From Carboxylicivirga sediminis (GTDB taxonomy: Bacteria > Bacteroidota > Bacteroidia > Bacteroidales > Marinilabiliaceae): a stretch of DNA of 64,000 nt. The notes beneath the pieces were generated by a model. The model saw only the letters and a list, made by a program, of their open reading frames with translations, was not told the origin of the DNA and did not search any database. The stretch covers positions 1-64,000 of the forward strand of contig NZ_JAGTAR010000006.1 of assembly GCF_018156225.1 (NCBI RefSeq), read 5' to 3'. The translations under genes were made by a program, and so were the position numbers. Shown piece after piece: positions 51,469 to 61,292 of this stretch. Numbering within the stretch: the first letter of the stretch is position 1; every line of letters begins with the position of its first letter.

Positions 51469-53685
51469 ATGAAACAGATCAAAAAAAGGTATTATGTGCT
51501 CTCCTCATTGGCACTCATTATCTTCCTGCTGCTTTTCTTTCTTTCCACCTTTGTTAAAAACTATATTAACAAGAACAGTGAGGAACTGATTGGACGTAAA
51601 GTGCATCTTACTGATTTAAGCATCAACTATTTCAAGGTCGCCGTGCGTGCATCGGAACTAGCCGTTTATGAAGCCAACCAAACAGACACCTTTGCAGGCT
51701 TCAGAGAGTTGTATGTGAATTTTGATCCCACCCGCTTATTCGGTAACGAGTATTCTTTTTCGACTATTACACTAGATAGTTTATACATCCATGTCACACG
51801 TACCGATAAAGGCTTTAATTTTGATGACTTAATCCCGCCCGCCGATTCGGCAAGTCAGGAGGTAGCGACCGATACAGTGCCTTCGAAGCCTTTGCGTTTT
51901 GCCATCCATAATATTCAACTGGCTCACGGTCATTTCAACTTCCTTGACCAAACAGTTGATAACGAGCTAAAGCTGGAAGACATCACTCTTGAACTGCCAC
52001 TTATTGCCTGGGACAGCGAATCGTCGGATGTGGGTATTGAATTTGAATTTGGTGAGCGCGGCAAGGTGTTTGTTGATGCCCATGTGGACCAACTAAAAAA
52101 TGAATACAGGGTTGATTTTGAAGTGAGTAAGCTAGGCCTTGATAATATCTCAAGCTATGTGGAGGATGTAATTGATGCAGGCGGCATTGAGGGTTATGTG
52201 AATACCAAACTGCATATTACAGGTCACATGGTTGAAACCAGCCAAATAGTGGTAAAAGGTGAAGCCAGTGTAGATTCATTCCGCATTTGGGATTTGGAAA
52301 ACAAAGACGTGTTCAGGCTTGACCAATTCAGCGTTGGATTAGAAAACATCGATGTTGGTAATGAAAACTATCACTTTTCTCACCTGTCTGTTGTAAGACC
52401 AACCCTCACAGCCAGCCTTTACAAAGATATGACCAACATTGAGCGCATGTTATTGCCGGTGATGCCAGCAGACAGTATTAGTCAGGAGGCCGATGCGACT
52501 GCTGATACCACTGAAACTGCATCCTCTCTAAGCTATCGGGTAGATAACGTGAATATCGACAATGGCACGGTTGTTTTTACCGATCATACGCTGTATCGTC
52601 CATTCTTATACGACCTGAAAAATATTAATGTGGAGCTCAACGGCATCACCAATAATGCCGAGCAGGTGCCGGTTAATTTCAGCGTTAACCTGAACGATCA
52701 GGGCAAGATGGAAGGGCATTCGACTATTAACATACTGCATCCTGAGGTGTTTGATTTGGAGGCCAAAATGGAGAAACTACAACTACTGAGCTTCTCTCCC
52801 TATTCAGAGTACCACATTGCCCGACCAATTACACAGGGTGACTTCAACTACGACCTGAGCATCAGCATGACGCCAACCCACATGATGAATAACAATGACA
52901 TTGTGATTAATGAGTTGGAGATTGGTGATAAAACTCAAAACGAACCACAAGTGAAAGCCCCGGTGAAGTTAGGCCTTTACCTGATGAAAGATCCACAAGA
53001 TGTCATCAGCATTCACATGCCGGTTGAAGGAAATCCTTCAGATCCTAATTTCAGCGTTGGCAAGCTTATCTGGAAGGCTATCTCCAACCTTATCATTAAA
53101 GCCGCAGCTTCGCCATTTAATGCACTGGGCAATCTGGTTGGTACACGCCCCGAAGAGCTGGAAAATATTCCCATGCCATATGCACAGGATTCATTGTCAA
53201 TGGAGCAGAAACAAACGCTTGATAAGATTGCTAGCATTCTGACGAAAAAACCACAGCTTAACTTCAGCTTTATGCAACAGACCGATCCGGAAACGGAGAA
53301 AAGTGCATTGGCTGTCGCCATGGCCAAAAAACGCATGCTGACCGAAATAATGCCAACCAACAATGAAAAGCAGATTGCGGCATACAATGAAAGACTGGCT
53401 GCATTAGCCAATGACGACCCTGATTTCCTTGACTACATCAGCAAAACAGTAGAAGGTTCGGTAGGCCAGCCTCTATCAGCCAGCTGCCGACAGCTGATTG
53501 GTGAGGATGAGTTACAAGACGCCTTTACAAAGCTACTGATTAACCGCAACGAGCAGCTGAGCTACTATCTGCTGCAGGAAAAAGGGGTGGACTCGACCAG
53601 TATTAGTGTAGCTACAGCGGATTTGCGCAACTTGCCCGAACAGCTGAAGAGTTGTAATTACAAAGTGGAGGTATCGATTAAATAA
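51469..53685 (+). CDS. AsmA/DUF748-like membrane-anchored protein
   Basis: A 738-residue protein with one N-terminal helix (about residues 9-28, VLSSLALIIFLLLFFLSTFV) and a very long periplasmic region of repeating beta-strands. Early features are 'GRKVHLTDLSINYFKVAVRA', and DUF748-like repeats such as 'NVNIDNGTVVFTDHTLYRPF'. The last ~180 residues are helical and hydrophilic ('KKPQLNFSFMQQTDPETEKS'). AsmA-like proteins are thought to help lipids cross the periplasm to the outer membrane. This is a family-level inference. It stands alone between the glycosidase operon and ssb, ending at a strong terminator. Confidence 0.85.
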   Translation: MKQIKKRYYVLSSLALIIFLLLFFLSTFVKNYINKNSEELIGRKVHLTDLSINYFKVAVRASELAVYEANQTDTFAGFRELYVNFDPTRLFGNEYSFSTITLDSLYIHVTRTDKGFNFDDLIPPADSASQEVATDTVPSKPLRFAIHNIQLAHGHFNFLDQTVDNELKLEDITLELPLIAWDSESSDVGIEFEFGERGKVFVDAHVDQLKNEYRVDFEVSKLGLDNISSYVEDVIDAGGIEGYVNTKLHITGHMVETSQIVVKGEASVDSFRIWDLENKDVFRLDQFSVGLENIDVGNENYHFSHLSVVRPTLTASLYKDMTNIERMLLPVMPADSISQEADATADTTETASSLSYRVDNVNIDNGTVVFTDHTLYRPFLYDLKNINVELNGITNNAEQVPVNFSVNLNDQGKMEGHSTINILHPEVFDLEAKMEKLQLLSFSPYSEYHIARPITQGDFNYDLSISMTPTHMMNNNDIVINELEIGDKTQNEPQVKAPVKLGLYLMKDPQDVISIHMPVEGNPSDPNFSVGKLIWKAISNLIIKAAASPFNALGNLVGTRPEELENIPMPYAQDSLSMEQKQTLDKIASILTKKPQLNFSFMQQTDPETEKSALAVAMAKKRMLTEIMPTNNEKQIAAYNERLAALANDDPDFLDYISKTVEGSVGQPLSASCRQLIGEDELQDAFTKLLINRNEQLSYYLLQEKGVDSTSISVATADLRNLPEQLKSCNYKVEVSIK

Positions 53686-53702
53686 TAATCAGAGTAAAAT
53701 AA

Positions 53703-53744
53703 AAAGCCGTCGGGACCATGTTTATTTATGATCCTGACGGCTTT
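53703..53744. terminator. Terminator between the AsmA-like gene and ssb
   Basis: AAAGCCGTC (53703-53711) pairs with GACGGCTTT (53736-53744), with further partial pairing inside (GGGACCAT/ATGATCCT). It can serve both convergent genes. Confidence 0.85.
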
Positions 53745-53827
53745 CCTTTATTTGACTGTTTACAGAATCTTCTTATACAGAAAAATCTCTGCAGCTTTTT
53801 GCCCAATAACTAATTTGCCATCATCAC

Positions 53828-54169
53828 TTACTTCTTTAAACCCGGGAAAACCACGTAGCTACTTAATACCACCTCGGTAATATACCTTGTTTGCTTGTTT
53901 TTATCTTCGTATTGACGATAGGTTAAGCGCCCTTCAATGGCCACCTCATTTCCTTTTTGCAAATACTTTTGAGCTATTTCAGCTTGTTTGCCCCAAGCCA
54001 CAACATTGTGCCATTGTGTTTCTGTCTTCTCCTGCCCGTTCACGCCATTAAAACTTTCATTGGTGGCCAATGTAAATTTTGCCAGCTTGCGTCCATTATC
54101 AAATGCTTTGATCTCCGGATTCATACCCAGGTTGCCAACTAACTGTACTCTGTTCCTTATATTTGCCAT
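53828..54169 (-). CDS. ssb: Short single-stranded DNA-binding protein
   Basis: A 113-residue OB-fold protein beginning 'MANIRNRVQLVGNLGMNPEI', with 'TETQWHNVVAWGKQAEIAQK' and 'GNEVAIEGRLTYRQYEDKNK', all standard SSB blocks. It ends 'LSSYVVFPGLKK', immediately after the OB fold. The long disordered linker and the acidic DDxIPF tip used to recruit repair proteins are missing. It is therefore probably a second, specialised SSB rather than the main replication SSB. It is divergent from a zinc-ribbon gene, with phased direct repeats between them. Confidence 0.92.
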   Translation of the reverse strand: MANIRNRVQLVGNLGMNPEIKAFDNGRKLAKFTLATNESFNGVNGQEKTETQWHNVVAWGKQAEIAQKYLQKGNEVAIEGRLTYRQYEDKNKQTRYITEVVLSSYVVFPGLKK

Positions 54170-54268
54170 GACTCATAATTTTAAATGAATAATAAATTGA
54201 TGAAACAAAGGTGCAACGCCGCGCAAGCTTTATTTGGTTATTAAGTATTTAGAGTTGTTTAGCTTTCG

Positions 54269-54301
54269 TTTAAAACCGTTTGCAATCATTTAAAAACGTT
54301 T
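54269..54301. repeat. 20 bp-phased direct repeats between ssb and the zinc-ribbon gene
   Basis: TTTAAAACCGTTT (54269-54281) and TTTAAAAACGTTT (54289-54301) differ at one base and start 20 bp apart, about two helical turns. The second contains AAACGTTT, a palindrome. Spacing of this kind often marks binding sites for a regulator or a DNA-bending protein. Confidence 0.5.
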
Positions 54302-54339
54302 ATATATTTACTTACCTGATACTTACAAAACCAAATCAC

Positions 54340-54696
54340 ATGTCTGAAAAACGTTTATGCCCGGTTTGCAACGACCCGATAATTGGCAGAGTTGACAAGA
54401 AATTCTGCTCCGACCAATGCCGAAACAGTTTCAATAATCGAAGATACAGTACTGAAAATGCCTTAGTTCAAAAAGTTAATCGCACCCTTAAGAAGAATTA
54501 CAGCATTCTTCAGGCTTTCAACCAATTGGGTAAAACAAAGATTAAACGCACCAAGTTGCTACAGGAAGGTTTTGACTTCAACTACTTTACTGGCACCTAC
54601 ACCACCCAAAAAGGCGCCACCTACCATCTGTGCTACGATCAGGGGTATTTACCTTTAAGTGATGAGCTGTATTTATTGATTCATTGGGAAGGTTAA
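54340..54696 (+). CDS. Zinc-ribbon protein, uncharacterised
   Basis: A 118-residue protein with an N-terminal four-cysteine zinc site: 'CPVC' (C-x2-C) near residues 7-10 and 'CSDQCRNSFNNRR' (C-x3-C) near 22-26, similar to the MYM/TRASH-like knuckle that binds nucleic acid or protein. The rest is helical then beta-rich ('GFDFNYFTGTYTTQKGATYH'). Proteins of this kind are common in Bacteroidota without known function. ATG 54340 is chosen over 54280, which would add 20 residues not resembling a domain. It is divergent from ssb and shares a repeat-bearing intergenic region with it. Confidence 0.8.
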   Translation: MSEKRLCPVCNDPIIGRVDKKFCSDQCRNSFNNRRYSTENALVQKVNRTLKKNYSILQAFNQLGKTKIKRTKLLQEGFDFNYFTGTYTTQKGATYHLCYDQGYLPLSDELYLLIHWEG

Positions 54697-54782
54697 ACCC
54701 ATAGATATCAATGGTCTTGCTGCTTCATATTCAAACATCTTTATAACAATACTCCAATGATACATCTGGATTAAAACAACAA

Positions 54783-54808
54783 AAGCAGACCTGTATCAGT
54801 CTGCCTTT
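54783..54808. terminator. Hairpin between convergent genes
   Basis: GCAGAC (54785-54790) pairs with GTCTGC (54799-54804), with A-rich and T-rich flanks. It lies between the zinc-ribbon gene and the convergent secreted-protein gene, and may stop both transcripts. Confidence 0.6.
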
Positions 54809-54828
54809 ATTAGTATGTGAGCATTGGG

Positions 54829-55284
54829 CTATTTCTTATTGAAGAAGTAAACTTTTCGTTCCTGGCTATTAGGAATACCAATGATATTGTTAAGATAATC
54901 ATTCTTTAAAGTCAATCCGCTTTTCTGAACATAGCCTTCCCCCATAGGCATGGCCGTCGCCCAGGAACCACTCATCTGGGTATATTCCAAATCGGTAATG
55001 CGTGCGATGGTATGCACCCCAACTGTGATAACGCAAAAATGATAGTCTTTGGCTGTTTCAAGGATTTCTTTAACCGATTCTTTGGTTAAATCTTTTGTCA
55101 GTGCGGTTTGTTCGGCAGCCAGCATTTTGATATCGGCAATTGGTGTGCCCTCATTAATAGTGGCATTTTCAAAACTGATGATACCATCAAGAAACTCAGT
55201 CAGTGTTTCGGTTTTTGATTGTGCAGAAAGGTTACCTGCCAACCCAAAACAAAAGATAAGGACCAGTGTGCTAATACATTTCAT
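54829..55284 (-). CDS. Small secreted protein, uncharacterised
   Basis: A 151-residue protein with signal MKCISTLVLIFCFGLAGNLSA-Q. The mature part has an acidic helical start (KTETLTEFLDGIISFENAT), then 'YHFCVITVGVHTIARITDLE' and a positively charged C-terminus ending ERKVYFFNKK. No family is recognised. The gene lies downstream of the ABC permease operon on the same strand, but 229 bp without a clear terminator or promoter separates them. Whether it belongs to that operon is open. Confidence 0.7.
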   Translation of the reverse strand: MKCISTLVLIFCFGLAGNLSAQSKTETLTEFLDGIISFENATINEGTPIADIKMLAAEQTALTKDLTKESVKEILETAKDYHFCVITVGVHTIARITDLEYTQMSGSWATAMPMGEGYVQKSGLTLKNDYLNNIIGIPNSQERKVYFFNKK

Positions 55285-55513
55285 ACTTGTAGATATTACA
55301 ATTAATAGTTAACAAGCATTGAAGATAATAATATACCCAATAAATTTTTAATTTAAGAAGAAATTATATCAACACACCTTGAACAGTGCCATTGTTTGAC
55401 CACAATCCCCCTTCTTCAATGCACAGAAAGCATATTACTGTTGCAACTTGTGATTGAAATACTAGCTCAATTTGTTAGCGCACTAATCATTAACATATTT
55501 ACCAGATTCATGC

Positions 55514-57919
55514 TTATTCGTAACGCAAGGCCTCAACCGGGTTGCGATTGCCAATACGCAGATAATTGACCACCGCCACGGCGGCAACTGTCAAAAGTAT
55601 AATGAAACTGCACATTAAAAACAGCATCCAGTTCAAGGGTATCTTATAGGCAAAATTCTGCATCCATTTACTGGCAGTGTACCAGGCACCAACTAAACCA
55701 AACATTACTGCCGGAATAGCCATGTATTGAAGCTCCATAACAAAATACTGCACCAGATTTGACATTTTAGCGCCATTGATGCGTCGAATAGCCAGCTCTT
55801 TCTGTCGGCGGGTTGCTTCATTTGTAGTATACCCAATCAGGCCGATGATCGTTATCAGAAGAATCACAAAATTTCCGGCCAGCATGGCATTGCGGAAGCC
55901 TTTCTCATCAGCATAGCTAATTAGTTGTTCTTCCGCCAGGCTCTTTACTTCAGCATCTTTCTGCGGTAATACTTTATTAAATACGGCAGCTATTTTATCC
56001 TTCATACCAGCCTGCGTGGTGCTGTGTACTTTCACAAGTATAGTCATTGACATAAACGGATGTTCATTCTTCTCCTGGATAAACAAATGCTGAGGCTTGT
56101 AAAAGAAAACAGAAGGTCGATCATCGGGTCTCGAAAGCGGACCGATAACAAAATCAGGATAGATACCCTGGATGGTAGTTGCGCCATGTTCAGTAATGGT
56201 GAGCGGCTTACCTGTAACACCATCCGTCCAGTTATTATACACTTCCAGCAAATCAGCCGCTTTCTGACTAATCATCACATTATTGGTCGATGCCATTTCA
56301 TTGGCAAAAGAATGTCCCTGGATGATGGGTATGCCCAACATTGAAAAATAGTGCTCATCAACCTCGTAAAAATCGGCCACATTAAACAGCTCACGATGCC
56401 CGCCGGGCGAAAGCACATTGTTACCCGAAGCATAGCGTATGGGCACAGAATAGCCCAATGACACCTGCTCAACCTCAGCCATGGCATTTAATTCATTAAT
56501 AATCATCTGTACCTGACTCCCGTTCATAGCAGTGGTAGCACCATAATAAATACCTTCAGTATCATAACCGTGATCGGCCTTGCGCATTTGCTCGTACTGC
56601 AAGGTGACTATCACCATGAGCGTTAAAATAAATGAGGCACCCACCAATTGCAGGGCCAGTAGCCCCAGTTTCCAGTTATTTTTCTTTTGCCGGTAACTAC
56701 GAAAAGCTGTGGCAACCGGGATGCGTGAAAAGTAACGGGCTGGTAAGTAACTCATCAAGACTAACCATATGGCCAAAACGCCCATTAAAGGCCATAATAC
56801 GCCTGGATTAACAGATGCAGTCAGGCTATGTCCAAGCTGCGCTTCGGCGAAGGGTTTAAATACCCAAAGCAGCAGAGACGCCAAGGTCAAGGCCAGAACA
56901 AAAAGGGTGAGCGACTCCACAAAAATTAATTGTCGGATATTATTCACCTGCGCTCCGCAGGTTTTATAAATGGCTGATGACTTAGCCCGGTTAACCAATA
57001 TACTAAGGGTCAGCAGAAAATAGTTCATCAAAGACACAAACAGCACAGCCAATGCAATGGTACTGAGTATCACCAGCATGTCTTTATGGTTGTTTTTATA
57101 GATACACTTAATTGGTTTTAGAACGTATTTGAGTACCAAACCACCCTGCTCTTCCTCCAGCCGCTCTATATCCTGGTGTTTTTGCTGCATTTTTCGCAAG
57201 GCCGGAGCTAAATCATTGGGGTTAATGCCAGGCTGCAGCTTGACGTAGGCCATGTAACGATCGTTACCTAACCAATTGGTTGAACCGTCCCATGAGAAAA
57301 ACTCGGTGATGGAAACCATCGAAACCAGAATATCATAGTTATAGTTCGTGTTTTCGGGCAAGGCTTCGAATACGCCCTGAATAGTCAGTTGTTTGCCCGG
57401 GTAGCGTTTTAGCTCAATCACCTGGCCTATTACGTCGCCCCCCATAGCTTCAGCCAATTCGCTGGATACCATGCAGGCCATCGGACTTGCTAATATTTTA
57501 GCTGGATGACCACTTATCATTGGTCGGGGTACAACATCGCCCCAATGTTCGTCGGCCAGTACCACCTCGGCCTTGTAGCCTCTTTTAAGCTGATCATATA
57601 CTAGATGTGTACCTATTGAATTAAGCCGTGTAGCCGCCTCCACGCCCGGCACTTCGGCTTTGATACCGGGAGCTATGGCCCCGCTTACTTTCGAATAGTT
57701 CTCAAATTCACCCGCTTCCTTATCGCGCTTAAAACTGGACTGCACCGTGTAAATACGATCTGCATCGGGGTAAAACCCATCGTAGCTATAGTAATAAAAA
57801 ACTTCGGATAGTATTAGCATCCCAAAAGCCAGTCCGACAGCCAGTGAGATGGTGCGTGTAAATGTATATTGTCCTTTTACAAATAGCTTGCGAAGAGCAA
57901 GTTTAATTGCGTGTTGCAT
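55514..57919 (-). CDS. MacB/FtsX-type ABC transporter permease (third)
   Basis: An 801-residue permease with two FtsX halves. Each half has an N-terminal or central helix set and a large extracytoplasmic MacB_PCD-like domain. It begins 'MQHAIKLALRKLFVKGQYTF' and ends 'NPVEALRYE'. Typical FtsX segments are 'IALAVLFVSLMNYFLLTLSI' (about residues 285-305) and 'TRRQKELAIRRINGAKMSNL' near the C-terminus. Such proteins work with a cytoplasmic ATPase to move lipids, peptides or drugs from the membrane and periplasm outward. It is the last of the permeases in this minus-strand locus, 30 bp after the preceding one. Confidence 0.9.
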   Translation of the reverse strand: MQHAIKLALRKLFVKGQYTFTRTISLAVGLAFGMLILSEVFYYYSYDGFYPDADRIYTVQSSFKRDKEAGEFENYSKVSGAIAPGIKAEVPGVEAATRLNSIGTHLVYDQLKRGYKAEVVLADEHWGDVVPRPMISGHPAKILASPMACMVSSELAEAMGGDVIGQVIELKRYPGKQLTIQGVFEALPENTNYNYDILVSMVSITEFFSWDGSTNWLGNDRYMAYVKLQPGINPNDLAPALRKMQQKHQDIERLEEEQGGLVLKYVLKPIKCIYKNNHKDMLVILSTIALAVLFVSLMNYFLLTLSILVNRAKSSAIYKTCGAQVNNIRQLIFVESLTLFVLALTLASLLLWVFKPFAEAQLGHSLTASVNPGVLWPLMGVLAIWLVLMSYLPARYFSRIPVATAFRSYRQKKNNWKLGLLALQLVGASFILTLMVIVTLQYEQMRKADHGYDTEGIYYGATTAMNGSQVQMIINELNAMAEVEQVSLGYSVPIRYASGNNVLSPGGHRELFNVADFYEVDEHYFSMLGIPIIQGHSFANEMASTNNVMISQKAADLLEVYNNWTDGVTGKPLTITEHGATTIQGIYPDFVIGPLSRPDDRPSVFFYKPQHLFIQEKNEHPFMSMTILVKVHSTTQAGMKDKIAAVFNKVLPQKDAEVKSLAEEQLISYADEKGFRNAMLAGNFVILLITIIGLIGYTTNEATRRQKELAIRRINGAKMSNLVQYFVMELQYMAIPAVMFGLVGAWYTASKWMQNFAYKIPLNWMLFLMCSFIILLTVAAVAVVNYLRIGNRNPVEALRYE

Positions 57920-57949
57920 AGTTATTTTGTTTTCAAACGTTCATTCTTC

Positions 57950-60289
57950 TTATTCATAGCGTAGGGCCTCAACCGGATTAAGGCTACTCGCTTTGATGAC
58001 CTGGTACCCACTTGATATCAGAGTGATAAGAATGGATAACAACAGTATTATACCGGCATCGAGTATTGTAAACTGATATTTAAACTGGCCGGGCATCGTA
58101 TCCTTAAGGAACATCGCCACTGGATAGACCACTATGTTAGCCGTCACGGCCATCAACAGGTATTTTTTGGTTATGAGCGGAAAAATCTGATAGGCCCTGG
58201 CTCCTTGTACTTTTCTAACACCAATCTCTTTAACCCGCCTTTGTGCCGCATAGTATATCAAACCAAACAGTCCCATTGCCGCAATAACCACCGCCATAAC
58301 TGTAAAAAACAGGACGGTATTTTTTGCGTTATTCCAAATTTTCAGCTCTTCACGCGGCAGATTGGTATCGTAGGAGTTGACTTCGAACAAAACGTCAGTA
58401 AAGTGCTTATTCATTACCTGGTTAATATGTTGCAGGCTGCTTGCTGTTGTCTGCGGATGCACCTTAAAGGTTAAATCCAGGGCCTGCGATAAATCTCTGT
58501 CAATGAATAATAGCACGTATGGATTAACCGGATTATGAACATCTTCAATGTTAAAATCCTTAATGACACCCACCACTTTATAAGTACCTTCCTTTTCGAG
58601 TTGTTTCCCAATAGGCTGTTGCCAGCCAAATGCACGTGCAGCCGTTTCATTTATCAGGCATGCCTGTTCATCACTGGCCAGATCATCTGAAAAGTTACGC
58701 CCTTCGACAAGTTGCATGCCCATGGTATTAATAAAATTGGAGCAGGCAGCATTCCACCTTGAAAACACAGAGTTTTCACTTGACCAGCCTTCGGGAATGA
58801 TCTGGCAGCCCCAGTTGGCATGCAATGGTGAATTAATGGACATGCTCATATTCTCAATACCAGGATGCGCCAGTATTTCATCACGCAGGGCATCGTGGGA
58901 AATACGGCTCTCTTGTGCCGGCAGCGTGCAATGAAGCAGGTGCTCCTTTTGAAATCCTAAATCTTTATTGATCAGAAAATTCACCTGACGATAGGTCCAC
59001 AAGCTAACCGTTATGAGTACCACCGAAAGAATAAACTGAAAATATACCATGGCTTGCAACGCACTGAAACGATTCTGTTTTACCAGGTTACTGCGTTTGA
59101 GCACCACCACCGGTCGATAGTTAGACACTACAAATGCCGGGTAAGCCCCTGACAGCAATCCTGTGAGGAGCACCACTCCAAGTAGAAAAAGAGTAAAACG
59201 ATAGTCAGCAAACAAGTTCAGTTCGATGTGGCGGTTAACCACGTTATTGAATACAGGTAAAAGCATATGAGCCAGGAACACAGCCAACACAAAAGCCACT
59301 ATGGCTATAAACAAGGTTTCGCTTAAAAACTGAATGGCGATACTTTTGCGGCTGCTGCCAATGCTTTTTCGAACCCCGATTTCTACCTGTCGCAGTGAAG
59401 AAAATGCCGTGGTCAGATTCATAAAACTAACACAGGCCAGCAGTAAGATCATCAGGCCCATCACCGAGAAGATGTAAACCACCGCTCCCCGATCATCGCG
59501 TGGATTCTCCTTGAGGTGCAAAGTACTTAAGGGATTGAGGTATAATACGCGCCGGGCATCTGGATCATGCTTGTGAATCACCTCATCAATCTTCCGATTG
59601 ATATCATCCACCGAAGTATTGGGCTTTAATTGCACATATACCGAAAAGGAATTATTGTACCAGTTATCGGCATAATTTTTTAATAAGGTAGCACTGGACC
59701 TGAAGTAGTCCACAGCGAGGTGTGATTGCTCAGGTACATCCTTCATAATGCCGCTGACAACTAACTCTTCCTTTTGTCCATCATAAATAATTTTACCCAT
59801 TGCATTCTCACCAGGAAAATAACGCTCAGCCATCGACTCACTAATCACAATGGCATTGGGGGCATCCAGCACCGTATGACGGTTGCCCTGGCGAAGCTCA
59901 AAGGAAAACATTTCAAATATGGCTGACGGTGCCTTATAACCTTTAAACTCCTTGTATACAGTTCCTTTATCGGGCGATAAAAACTCAAACCAAATCTGAC
60001 GAATAACAAAAGCATCATCTACTTCCGGCACATGCTCTTTCAGGTATTGGGCCACAGGCACTGGTATCTGATACCAGTCATCTGTTTTATCTCCTACTTT
60101 GTATGTTTGTGCCCGATAGATATGCTCATAATTGGCATTAAACTTATCGAAGTCTTGTTCATACTGCACATACCGTGCTACTAAGAAGAAAGCAGCCAGC
60201 CCAATAGATAAGCATACCACCTGAATAAAAGAAAGCGTCTTTTTACGTTTCAGGTTACGCCAGGCGATTAATAAATAATGGTAGAGCAT
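57950..60289 (-). CDS. MacB/FtsX-type ABC transporter permease (second)
   Basis: A 779-residue permease of the same type. It begins 'MLYHYLLIAWRNLKRKKTLS', with the FtsX core 'LRQVEIGVRKSIGSSRKSIA' in the first half and 'QRRVKEIGVRKVQGARAYQI' in the second. The ending is 'KASSLNPVEALRYE'. The two extracytoplasmic MacB_PCD-like domains lie between helices 1-2 of each half. A 118 bp remnant of another permease lies directly upstream (60317-60434), and the shared ATPase is at 60501. It probably forms a heterodimer or separate transporter with its neighbours, by inference. Confidence 0.9.
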   Translation of the reverse strand: MLYHYLLIAWRNLKRKKTLSFIQVVCLSIGLAAFFLVARYVQYEQDFDKFNANYEHIYRAQTYKVGDKTDDWYQIPVPVAQYLKEHVPEVDDAFVIRQIWFEFLSPDKGTVYKEFKGYKAPSAIFEMFSFELRQGNRHTVLDAPNAIVISESMAERYFPGENAMGKIIYDGQKEELVVSGIMKDVPEQSHLAVDYFRSSATLLKNYADNWYNNSFSVYVQLKPNTSVDDINRKIDEVIHKHDPDARRVLYLNPLSTLHLKENPRDDRGAVVYIFSVMGLMILLLACVSFMNLTTAFSSLRQVEIGVRKSIGSSRKSIAIQFLSETLFIAIVAFVLAVFLAHMLLPVFNNVVNRHIELNLFADYRFTLFLLGVVLLTGLLSGAYPAFVVSNYRPVVVLKRSNLVKQNRFSALQAMVYFQFILSVVLITVSLWTYRQVNFLINKDLGFQKEHLLHCTLPAQESRISHDALRDEILAHPGIENMSMSINSPLHANWGCQIIPEGWSSENSVFSRWNAACSNFINTMGMQLVEGRNFSDDLASDEQACLINETAARAFGWQQPIGKQLEKEGTYKVVGVIKDFNIEDVHNPVNPYVLLFIDRDLSQALDLTFKVHPQTTASSLQHINQVMNKHFTDVLFEVNSYDTNLPREELKIWNNAKNTVLFFTVMAVVIAAMGLFGLIYYAAQRRVKEIGVRKVQGARAYQIFPLITKKYLLMAVTANIVVYPVAMFLKDTMPGQFKYQFTILDAGIILLLSILITLISSGYQVIKASSLNPVEALRYE

Positions 60290-60316
60290 ATTATATTGGT
60301 TTAATTCGTTCTGTAT

Positions 60317-60434
60317 CTATTCATATCGCAGTGCCTCCAGCGGATTACGACTGGCTGCTTTCCACGACTGCACAGACACTGTAGCTAAGGCAATGACCAG
60401 GGCCAACACTTTTAGGATGGTTTGTGTTGTTGCT
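60317..60434 (-). pseudogene. C-terminal remnant of an FtsX-type permease
   Basis: Between the ATPase and permease genes, the minus strand encodes 'LKVLALVIALATVSVQSWKA' followed by 'ASRNPLEALRYE' and a stop at 60317-60319, preceded by an in-frame stop near 60437. This is the last membrane helix and tail of an FtsX permease. The match to the permease at 61293 (ending QTWKAASQNPIEALRYE) is closer than to the others. No start codon or upstream domain remains, so a fourth permease gene has been almost wholly deleted. Confidence 0.85.
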
Positions 60435-60500
60435 TATTCAAAAAATTACTTTTCAGTAAAAGCACTGGTAATGTATTGAAGCATTATAAGCTGCATTCAT

Positions 60501-61205
60501 TTACAACTCAACTGCCTCAAAACTCTTGTTCTGATGTATCTGCTCCGTTACTACGTGCCCATCGAACAGGTTGATAGTGCGGTGCGCATATTCAGCATGC
60601 TCGGCCGAGTGCGTCACCATCACAATGGTGGTACCTTCTTCATTAAGCTGACGCAACAGGTTCATTACTTCGGCGCCATTACGTGAGTCGAGATTACCGG
60701 TAGGCTCATCGGCCAGAATTAACTTTGGACTGGCAACTACGGCACGGGCTATGGCTACACGCTGCTGCTGTCCACCTGATAGTTGCTGCGGAAAATGTTT
60801 GGCACGATGAGCTATCTGCATGCGCTCCATCACTTTTTGTACGCGCTCGCGTCGCTCTCGGGCCGATAGCTTCAGATAAACCAATGGCATTTCAATATTT
60901 TCATATACATTGAGCTCATCAATCAGGTTAAAGCTCTGAAATACAAATCCAATATTGCCTTTTCGCAGGTTGGTGCGCTGACGCTCTTTAAAGGCAGCAA
61001 TTTCCTGACCATCAAAATACAATTCACCATCGGTAGGATTATCCAGTAAGCCAATGATATTAAGCAATGTTGACTTGCCACAACCCGAAGGTCCCATAAT
61101 GGCCACAAACTCGCCCTTTTGCACATGGATATTTACATTATTCAAAGCGGTGGTTTCCACTTCCTCAGTCCTGAAAACCTTTTGGAGATTGTTCGTTCTT
61201 AGCAT
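60501..61205 (-). CDS. ABC transporter ATP-binding protein (MacB/LolD type)
   Basis: A 234-residue ATPase that powers the FtsX-type permeases. Walker A is '[12 protein letters not shown]', the signature is '[14 protein letters not shown]', Walker B is '[13 protein letters not shown]', and the H-loop is '[13 protein letters not shown]'. It has no membrane segment. The start '[20 protein letters not shown]' suits the LolD/MacB group. It is the only ATPase in the locus and probably serves more than one of the three permeases, by inference. It lies 87 bp after the permease at 61293. Confidence 0.95.
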   Translation of the reverse strand: MLRTNNLQKVFRTEEVETTALNNVNIHVQKGEFVAIMGPSGCGKSTLLNIIGLLDNPTDGELYFDGQEIAAFKERQRTNLRKGNIGFVFQSFNLIDELNVYENIEMPLVYLKLSARERRERVQKVMERMQIAHRAKHFPQQLSGGQQQRVAIARAVVASPKLILADEPTGNLDSRNGAEVMNLLRQLNEEGTTIVMVTHSAEHAEYAHRTINLFDGHVVTEQIHQNKSFEAVEL

Positions 61206-61292
61206 ATGTTTAGTTTTTAAGTGCTTTGTTTTTAGCGCACGGTGATAAGTTAATTTGATTGTATTGTAAATAGCTATCAGCTATTGGCTGCT

